Shown: positions 27,367-36,082 of the stretch, piece by piece
How positions within the stretch are numbered: the stretch's first letter is position 1
Layout: each line of letters begins with the position of its first letter
Source: Butyriboletus loyo
Taxonomy: Eukaryota; Basidiomycota; Agaricomycetes; Boletales; Boletaceae
Direction of reading: 5' to 3'
NCBI GenBank assembly: GCA_038093515.1
Contig: JBBPSI010000236.1
Span: 1 to 36,082 of the forward strand
Length of the DNA stretch: 36,082 nucleotides
Translations under genes and position numbers: made by a program
The notes under the pieces: generated by a model
What the model saw: only the letters and a program-made list of their open reading frames with translations
Database searches by the model: none
What the model was told of the DNA's origin: nothing

Positions 27367-28752
27367 ATGAACACTTTGGAAATTGCAATCCTCGCGTCCA
27401 TCACCATCTACATCTTTTTCGTCACAATCCTCTTCTTTGGCCTAAAAATCTTTATGGCTATCATCGCCAAACAAGCACAACCTTACACTATCACCCTCTC
27501 ATTCAACAAACACAAATTCACTGCTAAGCTTTCTGTTCCCACCGACCAAAACCCTCAGGGTGTTACGCTGATAGCGCACAATAGCTAGCAAGCGAGCACT
27601 TATAGGGGCTCGAGCCTAATGAGGAAACTAGCCGACTCGCGTAGACGACACTATCGGGTGTCTTGCAAAGCAAGTGTCGGCGAGATCTTGTGTGGTGGCG
27701 ACCAGACGAGATCGAGCAGGCTCTTATCGGCTTTATCGGCAAGAAGGGTATATTGCTAGATTACTATGCACTTGGTAGATGCGTAGAATTAGCTAAAGAA
27801 CTCATACTACTCTAAGTGCGAGTATATATACTAATGTCTATCGTGCACAGACCGAGCTGTGCGTGGCAGCAAAGGGCTAAGGGCTATGAGTCTGTCCGAG
27901 TCATAGCGGTGAAAGGGGAAGCGGCAAAGTGCCGGTAACAAGGGAGCTATGCTCCGAGTAAGATGGCGACATCGTCAGCGAATAGGAAGAGCTGAAGGCG
28001 AAGCGACGATGTCCATGAGGCAAGCCCCACAGGGCGAAGGGTGTGCGAACAGCGGAGCCCTTGGATACGGGTCTCGACGCGAAGGTAAGAACACGTCGTA
28101 ATCTAATCACGTGCTAGTCACGTGATGCAAGAAATGTCATTGGTCAAATATGAAGGGACGCGACAGCTCAACTGAGGGTCCGGCCCGACGGGGCGACGAG
28201 ACAGGGGCTATCTCAGTGTAGCGTCACTGAGACTCGCAGGAACGAGCGAGGAAGTGGATATCGTCCACTAGGCGACTAGGGAGCGGGCGATGGGCGGCAT
28301 CGCGAGATGGCGGGGGGGGCGGGGACGCGTGAGCGTGGGAAAACGAGTGGCGGGGTACGCTTAGGGGTAAAACTGTAACACTGGGCGACGGTGAATTTTC
28401 TGATCACGAGTGGGATCAACAAACTTGGAACTAAATCAATCTGGGTTCTGAAACTTCAGAAGATTTCCCGGTTGACAATGAAAAAAGAATGTCAGATCCA
28501 GGACCTTCCCACACTCCACATGCCCCTGCCCCAGGATTCGATGACCAAACCCTGCGTGCCCTCTTCGTGCAGTGGATGGAAAAAGATCAGCAAGGAGGAA
28601 TTTCAAAGAAGGTTACTGACCCAGGAGAATGGGATGGTGATCGGGAAAAGTTCCACCACTGGTGGACCTCCCTCAAGGTCTGGGTCTCCGTCAATAACTG
28701 GAAGACCGACAAACTCCGGACCGTGGCAGTTCGTAGCCGCATTAAGGGAAAG
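27367..28752 (+). pseudogene. gag: RT-7 gag start with N-terminal membrane-like segment, interrupted
   Basis: The ATG at 27367 starts a frame with a strongly hydrophobic segment (residues about 4-33: IAILASITIYIFF, ILFFGLKIFMAII). After removal of the solo LTR-A and one target copy the frame continues (GDGEFSDHEWDQQTWN), meets TAA at about 28432-28434, and goes on in the same frame to an ATG at 28489 (MSDPGPSHTP). What follows resembles the start of a Ty3/gypsy capsid (LRALFVQWMEKD, WDGDREKFHHWWTSLKVWVSVNNW). The TAA could be a C-to-T change of CAA. Two readings are possible: a Gag with an N-terminal membrane anchor, or an 80-residue membrane peptide upstream of gag. It ends at 28752 where an LTR-C intervenes. 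Confidence 0.6.
27561..28380 (-). repeat. Solo LTR-A with near-perfect target duplication
   Basis: 820 bp, flanked by CAGGG (27556-27560) and CTGGG (28381-28385). It splits the upstream frame of RT-7, which resumes in register. Confidence 0.92.
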
Positions 28753-29055
28753 TGTTACGAGACAACGATGTTATCTAGTCACACGGGGTTCCGCAACTGT
28801 TGCAGTTATACACAATAACTGGCGAGGTATAAGAGGATAGCTCAGACCTTAATCTCTCAACTGTTGCCAGCGAATAAGACAAGTGGTTAAAGCTAGGGAA
28901 TCCTAGCCGCAACCACGAGCCCTTTTATATTACAGGGGAATGCGCACAGACCATGCAGTGCATGAGGCTAGTTACTATACATGTACATATGAAGAAGTCA
29001 CGAGTCAACGATGATGAGAAATAGAAGTCGACGGCGATCAAAAAAAGAAGAGAAG
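28753..29055 (-). repeat. LTR-C, truncated by RT-8
   Basis: Minus-strand LTR-C from its 3' end (TGTTACGAGACAACG on the plus strand) up to the CTTCTCTTC region of U3. It stops where the RT-8 LTR begins. The remaining U3 is not found to the right of RT-8. Confidence 0.9.
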
Positions 29056-29482
29056 TGTTACGCTGGGCGCTAACAATTGAACAGCGAGGAGGCACTCTGG
29101 AGTGGCCTCGAGACTCGTCAAGCGTTTCTGAGCTGGGTCTCAGACTATGTCTTAGTGCGCACACTAAGAGTCTGGAGTGAAGCTAATTGCTAGCAGGTTA
29201 CTGCGTAGAACTAGATAATGTACATGGTGAAAAGGCAGAGCCTTTATACTACTGAGGTCTGCGCACAGACCATGTCCCTAATCGAGTCGCGAGAAGGGAA
29301 GTTACATATACGGAAGGAATACTCTAGAAGATTCCGGAGTATGAGAGAAAGCGCGTCCGTGCGCGAGAAGTGATGACATAAGCTAGAGCGGCTCGTACCG
29401 CTCAACGGGCACTAGCAAAAGGCTAGGCGAGTGAAGTAGTCCCAACGGTAATGGAGAGAAAAAGTATACCACTACCGTAACA
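29056..29482 (-). repeat. LTR-B, 3' LTR of RT-8
   Basis: 427 bp, TGTTACGCTGGGCGC to CACTACCGTAACA on the plus strand. It is next to the polypurine tract, which fixes the orientation. Confidence 0.93.
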
Positions 29483-29495
29483 TTACCCCCTTCCC
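29483..29495 (-). other. Polypurine tract of RT-8
   Basis: GGGAAGGGGGTAA on the minus strand, identical to RT-2 and RT-5. Confidence 0.8.
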
Positions 29496-29533
29496 ATGGT
29501 GGAGACTCCGACTCCACAACTTGAATACTCCCC

Positions 29534-30805
29534 TCACTGAGACGCTCCCTCGTTGAAGTCGTAGTCATAAGGATCATCGGCAGGTAACTCCGCCCACGCG
29601 TCGTCCCGGAATGTGCAGTTGGCGACGATATGGCCAACGGCGCCGCATAAGCCGCAGACACGTTCTGGGCAAAACTCCTGTATATGACCAGGGGCGATGC
29701 GGTGACAGAACGGACAGGTGTAGTTGGGGCAGTCCCTGCGGAAGTGGCCGACGGTCCCGCACTCGAAGCAGAGTTGCGGGCGGACGAGGCGAGGTCGAGT
29801 AAGGCCCGGGCTGGGGTCAGGAGATCTGTCGTCGACGACGATAGGGGAATCACGAGTGCCCCGGTTGGCGAGGTAGGGTGGCGGGGGTCCGTAGGAGGAG
29901 TCATTAGAGCTACCAGCTGCGACGGCAGGGGTAGTGACACGGGGGATGAGCTGGATGGCGGGCGTGCCTCGGCGGGTGGATGGTTGGGGGGTGACGGAGC
30001 GGACGGCTCTGTTGGCAATTCTTCGTCCTGCAGCGGTAAGGGTGACGGATCCGGGGATTGCTCCGACCTGGAGTAACGCCTGGCGAGGTTGGCGACGCAC
30101 TGTACGAGGCGGTAGGGGGGAGTGTCGACGAGCGACCTGGGGCTCGTCGACATCGGTCCGAAAGGACTCCAGGGACTCTCCTGTTGTCTCGCGAGACGAG
30201 TCTGCTACCAACGTGGTTGCAGGAGAGCTTCGGACGGGTGGCGCTGGAACAGGTACAGGCGAAGGAGATCTTGCCGGGGGAGGACGAGGCACTGGATTGG
30301 GGCCGCGAGCCATGGGACGGAGGTAGCCGATGCGGTCGGCGGAGTGAAGGTAGAATTGCCGCTCCCTAGGAGCAAGCGCGATGAGAATAGGGCGAAGGAC
30401 TGGGGCCAGAATACCTGGCAAGAGTTGATCGACCACGTAGCCGAATCCTTCGGCGTGGAGGATATCTAGGGTGTAGCCTCTAGCCTCCATCAAGGAGGAC
30501 TCGAGGGCGGCGGCGTAGACGGGGGGTTGGTTGTCTGGGCACAGACGGGTATGAACAGTGCGGGCGAGGGCGTAGGAGCGGTACAGGGAAGCGAGTGTGC
30601 GGAGGACATAGTCCCCGGTAAAGTCCATACGCTGCTCCAGGGCGTAGGTGGCGACAGGGTTTTCTAGGACGGCGGCGTACAGAACGCGGCGGGAAGACAC
30701 TGGAAGGCGCGACGAGCGGACAGGGGGTTGCGGCGGAAGGGGAAGATTCTCATTGTTGGCATCGGCAGCAGACGAGGCGTTGTTTTCGACTGGGGAGATG
30801 GACAT
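29534..30805 (-). CDS. ORF3: 423-residue protein with three CCHC zinc knuckles
   Basis: The ATG at 30805 is 10 nt after the pol stop, and TGA ends the gene at 29536-29534. I chose this start because the same ATG position follows pol in RT-2 and RT-3. Residues 40-165 are rich in Leu/Ala/Tyr and probably helical (ALEQRMDFTGDYVLRTLASL, LMEARGYTLDILHAEGFG). Residues 166-340 form a Pro/Ser/Arg-rich, probably disordered linker. The knuckles use C346, C349, H354, C359; then C364, C367, H374, C379 (x6 spacing); then C384, C387, H392, C397. The tail is acidic. No transmembrane segment or signal peptide is seen, so it is not an envelope gene. The layout of capsid-like helices, linker and knuckles is Gag-like, but I recognise no sequence family. 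Expression by reinitiation after pol is plausible. Function unknown; nucleic-acid binding inferred. Confidence 0.88.
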   Translation of the reverse strand: MSISPVENNASSAADANNENLPLPPQPPVRSSRLPVSSRRVLYAAVLENPVATYALEQRMDFTGDYVLRTLASLYRSYALARTVHTRLCPDNQPPVYAAALESSLMEARGYTLDILHAEGFGYVVDQLLPGILAPVLRPILIALAPRERQFYLHSADRIGYLRPMARGPNPVPRPPPARSPSPVPVPAPPVRSSPATTLVADSSRETTGESLESFRTDVDEPQVARRHSPLPPRTVRRQPRQALLQVGAIPGSVTLTAAGRRIANRAVRSVTPQPSTRRGTPAIQLIPRVTTPAVAAGSSNDSSYGPPPPYLANRGTRDSPIVVDDRSPDPSPGLTRPRLVRPQLCFECGTVGHFRRDCPNYTCPFCHRIAPGHIQEFCPERVCGLCGAVGHIVANCTFRDDAWAELPADDPYDYDFNEGASQ

Positions 30806-30815
30806 TTTCGAGTGT

Positions 30816-33623
30816 TTACTGCGAAGATGGGGAGGGAAAGTCCTTTGGGTGGCGCAGTTTATAAGCCTTGAGCAAGGCCTGCGCATGGACCAGGTTCCCG
30901 TTTGGTTCCCAGGTGTTCTCTGCTGCGGAATATCCTTTCCAGGATACAAGGAATTGACGGCGTCCCTTCGAGCCGCGATGGGACAAGATCCGATCGATCT
31001 CGTATTCTTCATCTCCGTCTATTTCTTCCGGTGGAGGGTTTGTGAAATTCGGACCATGTTCCGCTGTTTCGCGATAAGGAGTTAAGAGGGACGCGTGGAA
31101 GACGTCATGGATCTTCCAGGTCGGTGGCAATCGGAGTCTGTACGCCACAGGGGAGACAACCTGTGCGATCTCGAACGGTCCTTCCCGTCGTGGGGCGAGC
31201 TTCTTAGACGGGTACCTAAGTCGAAGGTTACGTCCTTCGAGCCAAACCTTATCTCCTGTCTTCCACGGGCGGAACTTGGACGAGATCCGTTCCTTCATCA
31301 GTCGCCGTGCCTTCTCGTGTGCTTCTAAAGCCTCCGTTCGGGCTCCCGTGAGCTCCGAGAGTCTGGATTCCAGGGCGGGAAGGAAGGTCTTTCCGATTGG
31401 TGGATAAGACCTTGGTTCGTACCCGACCATCAGGGAGAACGGAGTCACATTCGTCGACGAGTGAGTCATGGAGTTGTGCGAGAATTCGGCCATTGGGAGG
31501 AGTTCGGCCCATCGTTCTGGATGGCCATCACAGAAGATCCGTAGGTAGGTTTCCAATTCCTGGTTGACTCGTTCGGTTTCTCCGTCAGTTTGCGGGTGGT
31601 ACGCGGAGGAAAGGGCGAGATCGTAGTCAAGAAGTCTCGCGAGTTCCCTGGCAAAGGCGGATGCAAACTGAGGACCTCGGTCGGAGATACAGCGGGAGTG
31701 TAGACCGAAACGAAGGAAAACAGTTTTGAAAAATAATTTGGCGATTCCTGCCGCGTCGATGTCTTTGTTGCAAGGGGAATAAATTACCCCCTTCGTAAGC
31801 CCATGGTCTACCACGACCATGACCGAATCATAACCCAAAGAAGAAGGAAGACCGGTAATGAGGTCGACTGAGACTTGCTCAAAAGGACGAGAGGCCACGC
31901 TGGCCAGAGGGGTGAGAGGGGGCACGGTGGGGTGAGTGTTGACTTTATGCGCTTGACACACGGCGCAGCCCGAGACGAAACGGCGGACCAAATTAGCCAT
32001 ACCGGGCCACCAATAATCACGTTGCACCATATTCTGGGTGCGGAAAATACCACCGTGACCACCAGCAGGACTCTCGTGCAAGGATCGGATGAGGTCGACA
32101 CGTGCGGCTTCGGGAATATACCGCTTCTTGCGGAAGTATAATTCCTTTCCGTCGAAGTCCCAATCGCCAGCATTCATCTTGGGAAAAAGGGGTGAATCCT
32201 CATAAAGGGCCTGCATGCACCTCTTAATCATGGGGTCGTCGGGGGTAGAGGCAGCGATTTTCTCTGCGAGGGCAACGTCGATTTTCCGAGCAAAGAGGTT
32301 TTCTGGGAGGAGAGTCACTTCCTGGTTGTCGGTGGAAGTGTCAACATCGTCACGGCGGGACAGGGCGTCTGCGGGGCCCATCTGAGTTCCGGGGATATGG
32401 TGAAAGTGCAGGTCGAAATCCTGCAAGAACATAAGCCAACGCGCTTGTCGACGAGACAACTTATTCGGTTGGCGGAAGTAGGTGAGATTCTTGTGGTCGG
32501 TGAGAATCTCCACCTGATGACCGGTACCGCGCAGGTAGTGGCGCCATTCTTCTAGGGCGTGAATGACCGCGAGTAACTCGCGATCATAGATATCGTAATT
32601 GCGCTCAGCGGGCGAGAGCGTCTTAGACAGGTAGGCGCAAGGATGCAGGTCGCCATTGACATCCTTCTGCATAAGCACTGCTCCAGTAGCAGTGAGAGAG
32701 GCATCCGTCATCACGGCAAACGGCTTCGTGACATCGGGCATTGAGAGAACGGGTTGTCGTAAGAACGACTGCTTGATCGCTTGGAACGCCTGTTCGCAAG
32801 CCGGGGTCCAAGCCCATGGAGAGTTCTTCTTAGTTAGGTCGTGTAGTGGTTTCGCAATGTGAGAGAAGTCCTGTATGAACCTTCGATAGAAATTGCAAAA
32901 CCCGATGAAAGACCTGACTGCTTTCACCGAGGTTGGAGGGTTCCATTCGCGAATGGCCTTCAGCTTGGTTGGGTCCATCTTGACTTGCCCTTCTCGGACC
33001 ATCATTCCGAGGTATTCTACTTCTTCAGCGTCAAACGAACATTTTTCCAATTTGAGGAACAGCTTGTGTTCACGAAGTCGTTCCAGGACGCGGATTGTTC
33101 GAGCCTCGTGTTCCGCGGAGGTGGCGGAGTGGATTAAGAGGTCATCCATGTAGATGATCAACCACCCTTCTGCCATGAGGTCGCCGAAAATATGGTCCAT
33201 TAAAGCCTGGAAGGTCGCTGGGGAATTGCAGAGGCCGAAGAACATCACGGTGGGCTCGAACAGCCCTTGGGGAGTGATGAAGGCCGCTTTCCAGCGGTCG
33301 TTCGGCTTGATAAGGACATTGTTATATCCCCAGCGGATGTCCATCTTTGTGAAGATCTTGGACCCTTTGAGGCGGTCGACGAGGTCGGAGATGAGGGGGA
33401 GAGGGTAGGCGTTTTTGACGGTATGGGAGTTCAGGTACCTATAGTCCTGACAGGGGCGTAATGAGCCATCCTTCTTTGATACGAAGAAGAAGGGGGCGGC
33501 TTGAGGGGACTTCGAGGGAGTGATTTTTCCTGATTTGAGATGTTCCTCGACGAAAGCTTTGCAGGCTTCCGACTCCTTCGGATTCAAGGGATAGACCTTG
33601 GCGACTTTTGGAACAAAGTCTTT
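30816..33623 (-). CDS. pol: RT-8 Pol: RT (truncated), RNase H, integrase, chromodomain
   Basis: About 935 codons without interruption to TAA at 30818-30816. Numbering from 33629: RT has catalytic D97 (FTKMDIRWGYN) and YMDD at 160-163. RNase H has D309, E351 and D378. The integrase finger is H518, H525, C555, C558 and its triad D589, D650, E686. The GPF module is 815-849. The chromodomain (about 874-925) keeps the three aromatic cage residues Y876, W897 and Y900 that bind methylated H3K9 in HP1-type domains. The end is DFPSPSSQ. The N-terminal RT, protease and gag are missing, so the copy cannot move alone, though frames for integrase and ORF3 look usable. ORF3 follows after 10 nt. Confidence 0.95.
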   Translation of the reverse strand, partial: KDFVPKVAKVYPLNPKESEACKAFVEEHLKSGKITPSKSPQAAPFFFVSKKDGSLRPCQDYRYLNSHTVKNAYPLPLISDLVDRLKGSKIFTKMDIRWGYNNVLIKPNDRWKAAFITPQGLFEPTVMFFGLCNSPATFQALMDHIFGDLMAEGWLIIYMDDLLIHSATSAEHEARTIRVLERLREHKLFLKLEKCSFDAEEVEYLGMMVREGQVKMDPTKLKAIREWNPPTSVKAVRSFIGFCNFYRRFIQDFSHIAKPLHDLTKKNSPWAWTPACEQAFQAIKQSFLRQPVLSMPDVTKPFAVMTDASLTATGAVLMQKDVNGDLHPCAYLSKTLSPAERNYDIYDRELLAVIHALEEWRHYLRGTGHQVEILTDHKNLTYFRQPNKLSRRQARWLMFLQDFDLHFHHIPGTQMGPADALSRRDDVDTSTDNQEVTLLPENLFARKIDVALAEKIAASTPDDPMIKRCMQALYEDSPLFPKMNAGDWDFDGKELYFRKKRYIPEAARVDLIRSLHESPAGGHGGIFRTQNMVQRDYWWPGMANLVRRFVSGCAVCQAHKVNTHPTVPPLTPLASVASRPFEQVSVDLITGLPSSLGYDSVMVVVDHGLTKGVIYSPCNKDIDAAGIAKLFFKTVFLRFGLHSRCISDRGPQFASAFARELARLLDYDLALSSAYHPQTDGETERVNQELETYLRIFCDGHPERWAELLPMAEFSHNSMTHSSTNVTPFSLMVGYEPRSYPPIGKTFLPALESRLSELTGARTEALEAHEKARRLMKERISSKFRPWKTGDKVWLEGRNLRLRYPSKKLAPRREGPFEIAQVVSPVAYRLRLPPTWKIHDVFHASLLTPYRETAEHGPNFTNPPPEEIDGDEEYEIDRILSHRGSKGRRQFLVSWKGYSAAENTWEPNGNLVHAQALLKAYKLRHPKDFPSPSSQ

Positions 33624-33624
33624 G

Positions 33625-33971
33625 AGCAATACGTAACCTCAAATCACTTGTACTTTACGTTCAGTTGCAGCCCATTGCTATTTGAGTGTCTTCGAGGATT
33701 GGAATGTGTGCGACGCCCGTCTCATTTTGTTTCCAAGTCTGCGGTTGAACTCATATAAGGTCCGGGCCGAAATTGCTTAGCTGCCAAGTGTAGCCTGACC
33801 TTGGCACATACCAGTGACCAGTTGGTAAACGTGGAGAAGTTCTCCTGGACAGCCTGCCAGTGTCCCTGAGCGCTTTGAAATGGACATTGCCTCGTTGCAG
33901 TGTATTCATCTTCAGCCTGTTGCTGCCATTTTCTACTCGCAACCGTGATTTTTGCCAACCGTAAAGCGCGA
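33625..33971 (+). promoter_or_regulatory. Unique DNA upstream of the host gene, possible promoter
   Basis: 347 bp without retroelement sequence. CATATAAGG (TATA-like, 33754) lies about 215 bp before the start codon, and a run of CT-rich short motifs precedes it. An in-frame TGA at 33876 bounds the coding frame upstream. No other gene is seen. Confidence 0.4.
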
Positions 33972-36005
33972 ATGAGCTGTCAGGATGGCGCGAGCTCGCA
34001 CCTCAGCCTTTGGAACCGACCAGGGCTTGGACGTGGTAGCGTAGGGTGAGTTATTTTCAACCAACTAATGAGTTTAACCTCATCACCCTCGACCATAGGT
34101 CGATCTGTTCCGGTGTGGTAACTCCTGCTCGAGCGTATGTGGGTACCATGAAGACTGGGGAAACCCACGACCATGCCTTGCATTATACAATCGAAAGGAG
34201 ACAACCAGAGAGAAAGGGAAAAGCCAATCCGCAATTCGCGCCCCCACTGCCCCTTGGCGATTCTGGGTCTCCTGAGCGTGTACTATCGTTTGCTCAACGC
34301 CTCTACGCGGACGCACTGAACGACAAGTCTTCCACCCTACCTTCCCGCAACCTTCCCGTTCTACCGCCGATCAAACATACATCCTCTTCAGCTCTACTGA
34401 CAAGTGGTAGGAGTCGAGCTCCGAGTGGTGTGTCATGTCGTAAAACGTCGCCTTCGACTTTGTTATTTGACACCAGCTCAGAAGTTTCACAGTCTTTCAA
34501 TCCATCTGATCTATACCACACTAGTGTCGCTACACATGGGTTCCCGTCGTGGGGTTCTACCAGTCCTGAAATGGGTGCGACGCGTCCTCAGTCGCTTCTG
34601 CCAGTGTTGCAGATCCCAAACTCTTTGCCCGTCGCTTGTCTGTCAGACCCGGCTAATTCTCTCGCACCCCCACCATCACAAAACCCCATTCCTCGATCTG
34701 GAGGTCAGAATCCTCGTTCGGTGCTCCATCAACCCCAAAATGTATCGATAAGGCCTCGGTCCTGCAGTACCCTAGTACTCAGTATCCATGAAGCTTCGGG
34801 TCTACAGGGAGTGTCTGTCGAGAGTCATCAGGACCGCCACCCGCCTGCTGCTGCAGGTGGGGCGATAGCTTCGCCATTGCAGCAACAATTGGTGCCCAAT
34901 AGTTTGCTCCAGCCACCACCTGAGATCAATCACGAAGAAGTTCCCTTGTATTCGCTCGTCGACGAGCAGCTTCCGCCACCAGCGTTTGACGATCTTCGCA
35001 CGACAAGCGCCACTGAAGCACCTGACGAAAGATCTCCCGTGGTGCACAACCAAACTTTACCCCAAGAAGTAATAGAAGCACCCTCCTCCCAATCAATGCT
35101 TCCGTCACACTCTCTTCCTCCGTTCTCACACGGCTCTACTACTCATGTTCCCGGGAAGCCGCCGGTGTACGCTCTCCTAGATCAAACTTCACACCCTGTA
35201 AGTACGGGGAAACACATACTTCGAGACGCTAAAATACCACTTTCATCCATCACCACCTGGCGCCCATCTGATTCATCATCGTCTGGCCCGCCAAGTGTGG
35301 TCCCAATTGACTTCAAATGGTCCGATCAGCTACCCTCGATGTCACCATTACTGCCTTCAAGTGCAGTCTTCCATGACAGACTATCCACGACGTCCATTCT
35401 GCCCCTCACTTCTCACCCTTTATCAGTATCATCTTCTCGTACCTCAGATAGCCAGTCTACAAGGAGTTCGTGTGATCCTCCTGCAACTCGCAAAAGCACA
35501 ACTAGCTCCCCACCTCCGGTTAATTATCACACTAAACCCACTACTAAGCGAAGTGGGCGGTTCCTTCCATCTCTAGCACTGCAAAGGTACGCTTTCCGAT
35601 TTATTGAATTCAACCTCCGTCTGACAGTTCCGTGATAATAGTGGCTCTAAACTTCCAGAAGGTCCGAACACAGTCAGTCAAGCGAGGCGTGACTCTCGAT
35701 CTGGCGTCACTGCGGCCGAGGACAATGAAGCCATTGATACTCTCACGCGTTTTATGTCTGACATAACGAGAGGGGCTTCATCTGATACACACAGTCTCGC
35801 GTATCAAAATCCATCATCTGGCAGACTAGATATTATTGGAACATCGCTCAGAGACCAGCAGAAAATTCCTAACATATTAGGTTCTCTGAACCAGGAAAGG
35901 TCCAGACCCGAAGCTGAGCGCTTAATTCAGGAAGCATATCGGCAACCTACTCACGCAGGATACGGAATCCAAGGATTAGGCCCAGGTTCCTCGCACGAAC
36001 CTTGA
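33972..36005 (+). CDS. Host gene, three exons, Ser/Pro-rich protein of unknown function
   Basis: Model: exon 1 33972-34045, intron 34046-34098, exon 2 34099-35586, intron 35587-35641, exon 3 35642-36005 (TGA 36003-36005). The joined frame is 642 codons (641 residues) and phase fits at both junctions. The ATG at 33972 is the first in frame after a TGA at 33876. The product is low in hydrophobic segments and very rich in Ser, Pro and Thr, with many SP/TP sites (SSGPPSVVPIDF, SHPLSVSSSRTSDSQSTRSS). A more ordered, charged C-terminus follows (EAIDTLTRFMSDITRG, LNQERSRPEAERLIQEAY). No known domain, signal peptide or catalytic motif is recognised. A regulatory or scaffold protein would fit such composition, but that is a guess. 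Codon use differs from the elements and no repeat is present. Confidence 0.6.
34046..34098 (+). other. Predicted intron 1 of the host gene
   Basis: 53 bp: donor GTGAGT, branch-like AACTAAT near 34062-34068, acceptor CATAG. Removing it joins a 74-nt exon to the long open frame in phase. Confidence 0.6.
35587..35641 (+). other. Predicted intron 2 of the host gene
   Basis: 55 bp: donor GTACGC (fits GTRNGY), branch CTGAC at 35621-35625, acceptor AATAG. The unspliced frame stops at TGA 35635; splicing continues it in phase for 121 more codons. A closer AG at 35627 would put exon 3 in a frame that stops early. Confidence 0.65.
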
Positions 36006-36082
36006 CAAGGATACTCAGGATTGACCTAGACCACGATCCCCACAGCGAACCCTCCAGTCGCCACCAACATCTTATCTTCCCA

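Larger units (their letters stand above)
26240..28752 (+). mobile_element. RT-7: LTR-C element, 5' LTR, leader and gag start
   Basis: 5' LTR-C (26240-26737), a self-priming type PBS, a 0.6-kb leader, and an open frame that starts at 27367 and continues as gag after a solo LTR-A (27561-28380). It is cut at 28753 by an opposite LTR-C. It is the only copy showing internal sequence of the LTR-C family; pol is not present. Confidence 0.78.
29056..33624 (-). mobile_element. RT-8: LTR-B element with intact pol and ORF3 frames, 5' end lost
   Basis: On the minus strand: truncated RT, RNase H, integrase, chromodomain, ORF3, polypurine tract (29495-29483) and 3' LTR-B (29482-29056). It is the least mutated copy. 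The 5' LTR, gag, protease and start of RT are gone: homology to RT-6 ends after 33624 and unique DNA begins. The left flank AGAAG lies in LTR-C; no matching copy is visible to the right. Confidence 0.92.

Noticed and set aside
29534..30805. ORF3 as an envelope gene
   Set aside because: No signal peptide, transmembrane segment or glycoprotein-like cysteine pattern; the cysteines form CCHC knuckles.
33622..33660. A 5' LTR or target duplication for RT-8 at the right joint
   Set aside because: No TGTTA/TAACA terminus and no AGAAG copy is present; the sequence changes directly from RT to unique DNA.
1..36082. tRNA, rRNA or CRISPR features
   Set aside because: No cloverleaf with recognisable A and B boxes, no rRNA-like core and no regularly spaced direct repeats were found; the only tandem array is the imperfect minisatellite.

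Overview
The window is a nested graveyard of LTR retrotransposons from a filamentous fungus, most likely a basidiomycete. The grounds are Ty3/gypsy chromodomain elements throughout, 53- and 55-bp introns with GTRNGY donors and CTRAY branch sites in the one host gene, and CpG-specific C-to-T decay. About 33.6 of 36.1 kb is retroelement or repeat. The only candidate host gene lies at the right edge (33972-36005, +).

Four LTR families occur: LTR-A (about 780-820 bp), LTR-B (426-428 bp), LTR-C (491-508 bp) and LTR-D (501 bp). All are bounded by TGTTA...TAACA. Eight retroelement bodies are called RT-1 to RT-8 here. RT-1 (1-2497, +, LTR-A) has the end of pol and a 3' LTR. RT-2 (2592-5329, +, LTR-B) has the pol end, ORF3 and 3' LTR. 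RT-3 (5330-8385, -) is a strongly decayed LTR-B-family body. RT-4 (8386-16730, -, LTR-D) is the only element with both LTRs: gag, pol and ORF3, crossed by two solo LTRs. RT-5 (16731-19197, +, LTR-B) is the end of ORF3 plus 3' LTR, crossed by two solo LTRs. RT-6 (19198-24209, -, LTR-B) has 5' LTR, gag, protease, RT and pol fragments. RT-7 (26240-28752, +, LTR-C) has 5' LTR, leader and an interrupted gag. RT-8 (29056-33624, -, LTR-B) has uninterrupted pol and ORF3 frames but has lost its 5' end. A spacer and a minisatellite occupy 24210-26239.

The main candidate for an undescribed system is the third gene, ORF3. It starts 6-25 nt after the pol stop in LTR-B and LTR-D elements, encodes a helical N-terminal region followed by CCHC zinc knuckles, and is absent from the LTR-A element RT-1. 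With it go features shared by otherwise different families: a GGTCTGTG box exactly 23 bp upstream of the TATA box in every LTR checked (all four families); a 10-11 nt primer-binding site complementary to the inferred RNA 5' end (Tf1-like self-priming), always 2 nt from the LTR; and an identical G GAT TTT TAG site at the end of gag that puts pol in the -1 frame. These suggest a gag / (-1) pol / ORF3 expression cassette with a common promoter plan.

Mutations point to CpG methylation and deamination. RT-4 has ten in-frame stops, all TGA, with no frameshift, and about ten of eleven differences between its LTRs fall at CpG sites. Target-site duplications give an insertion order. Mismatched flanks of RT-4, a 154-bp target loss at one LTR-A and the truncated RT-8 junction show later recombination or deletion.
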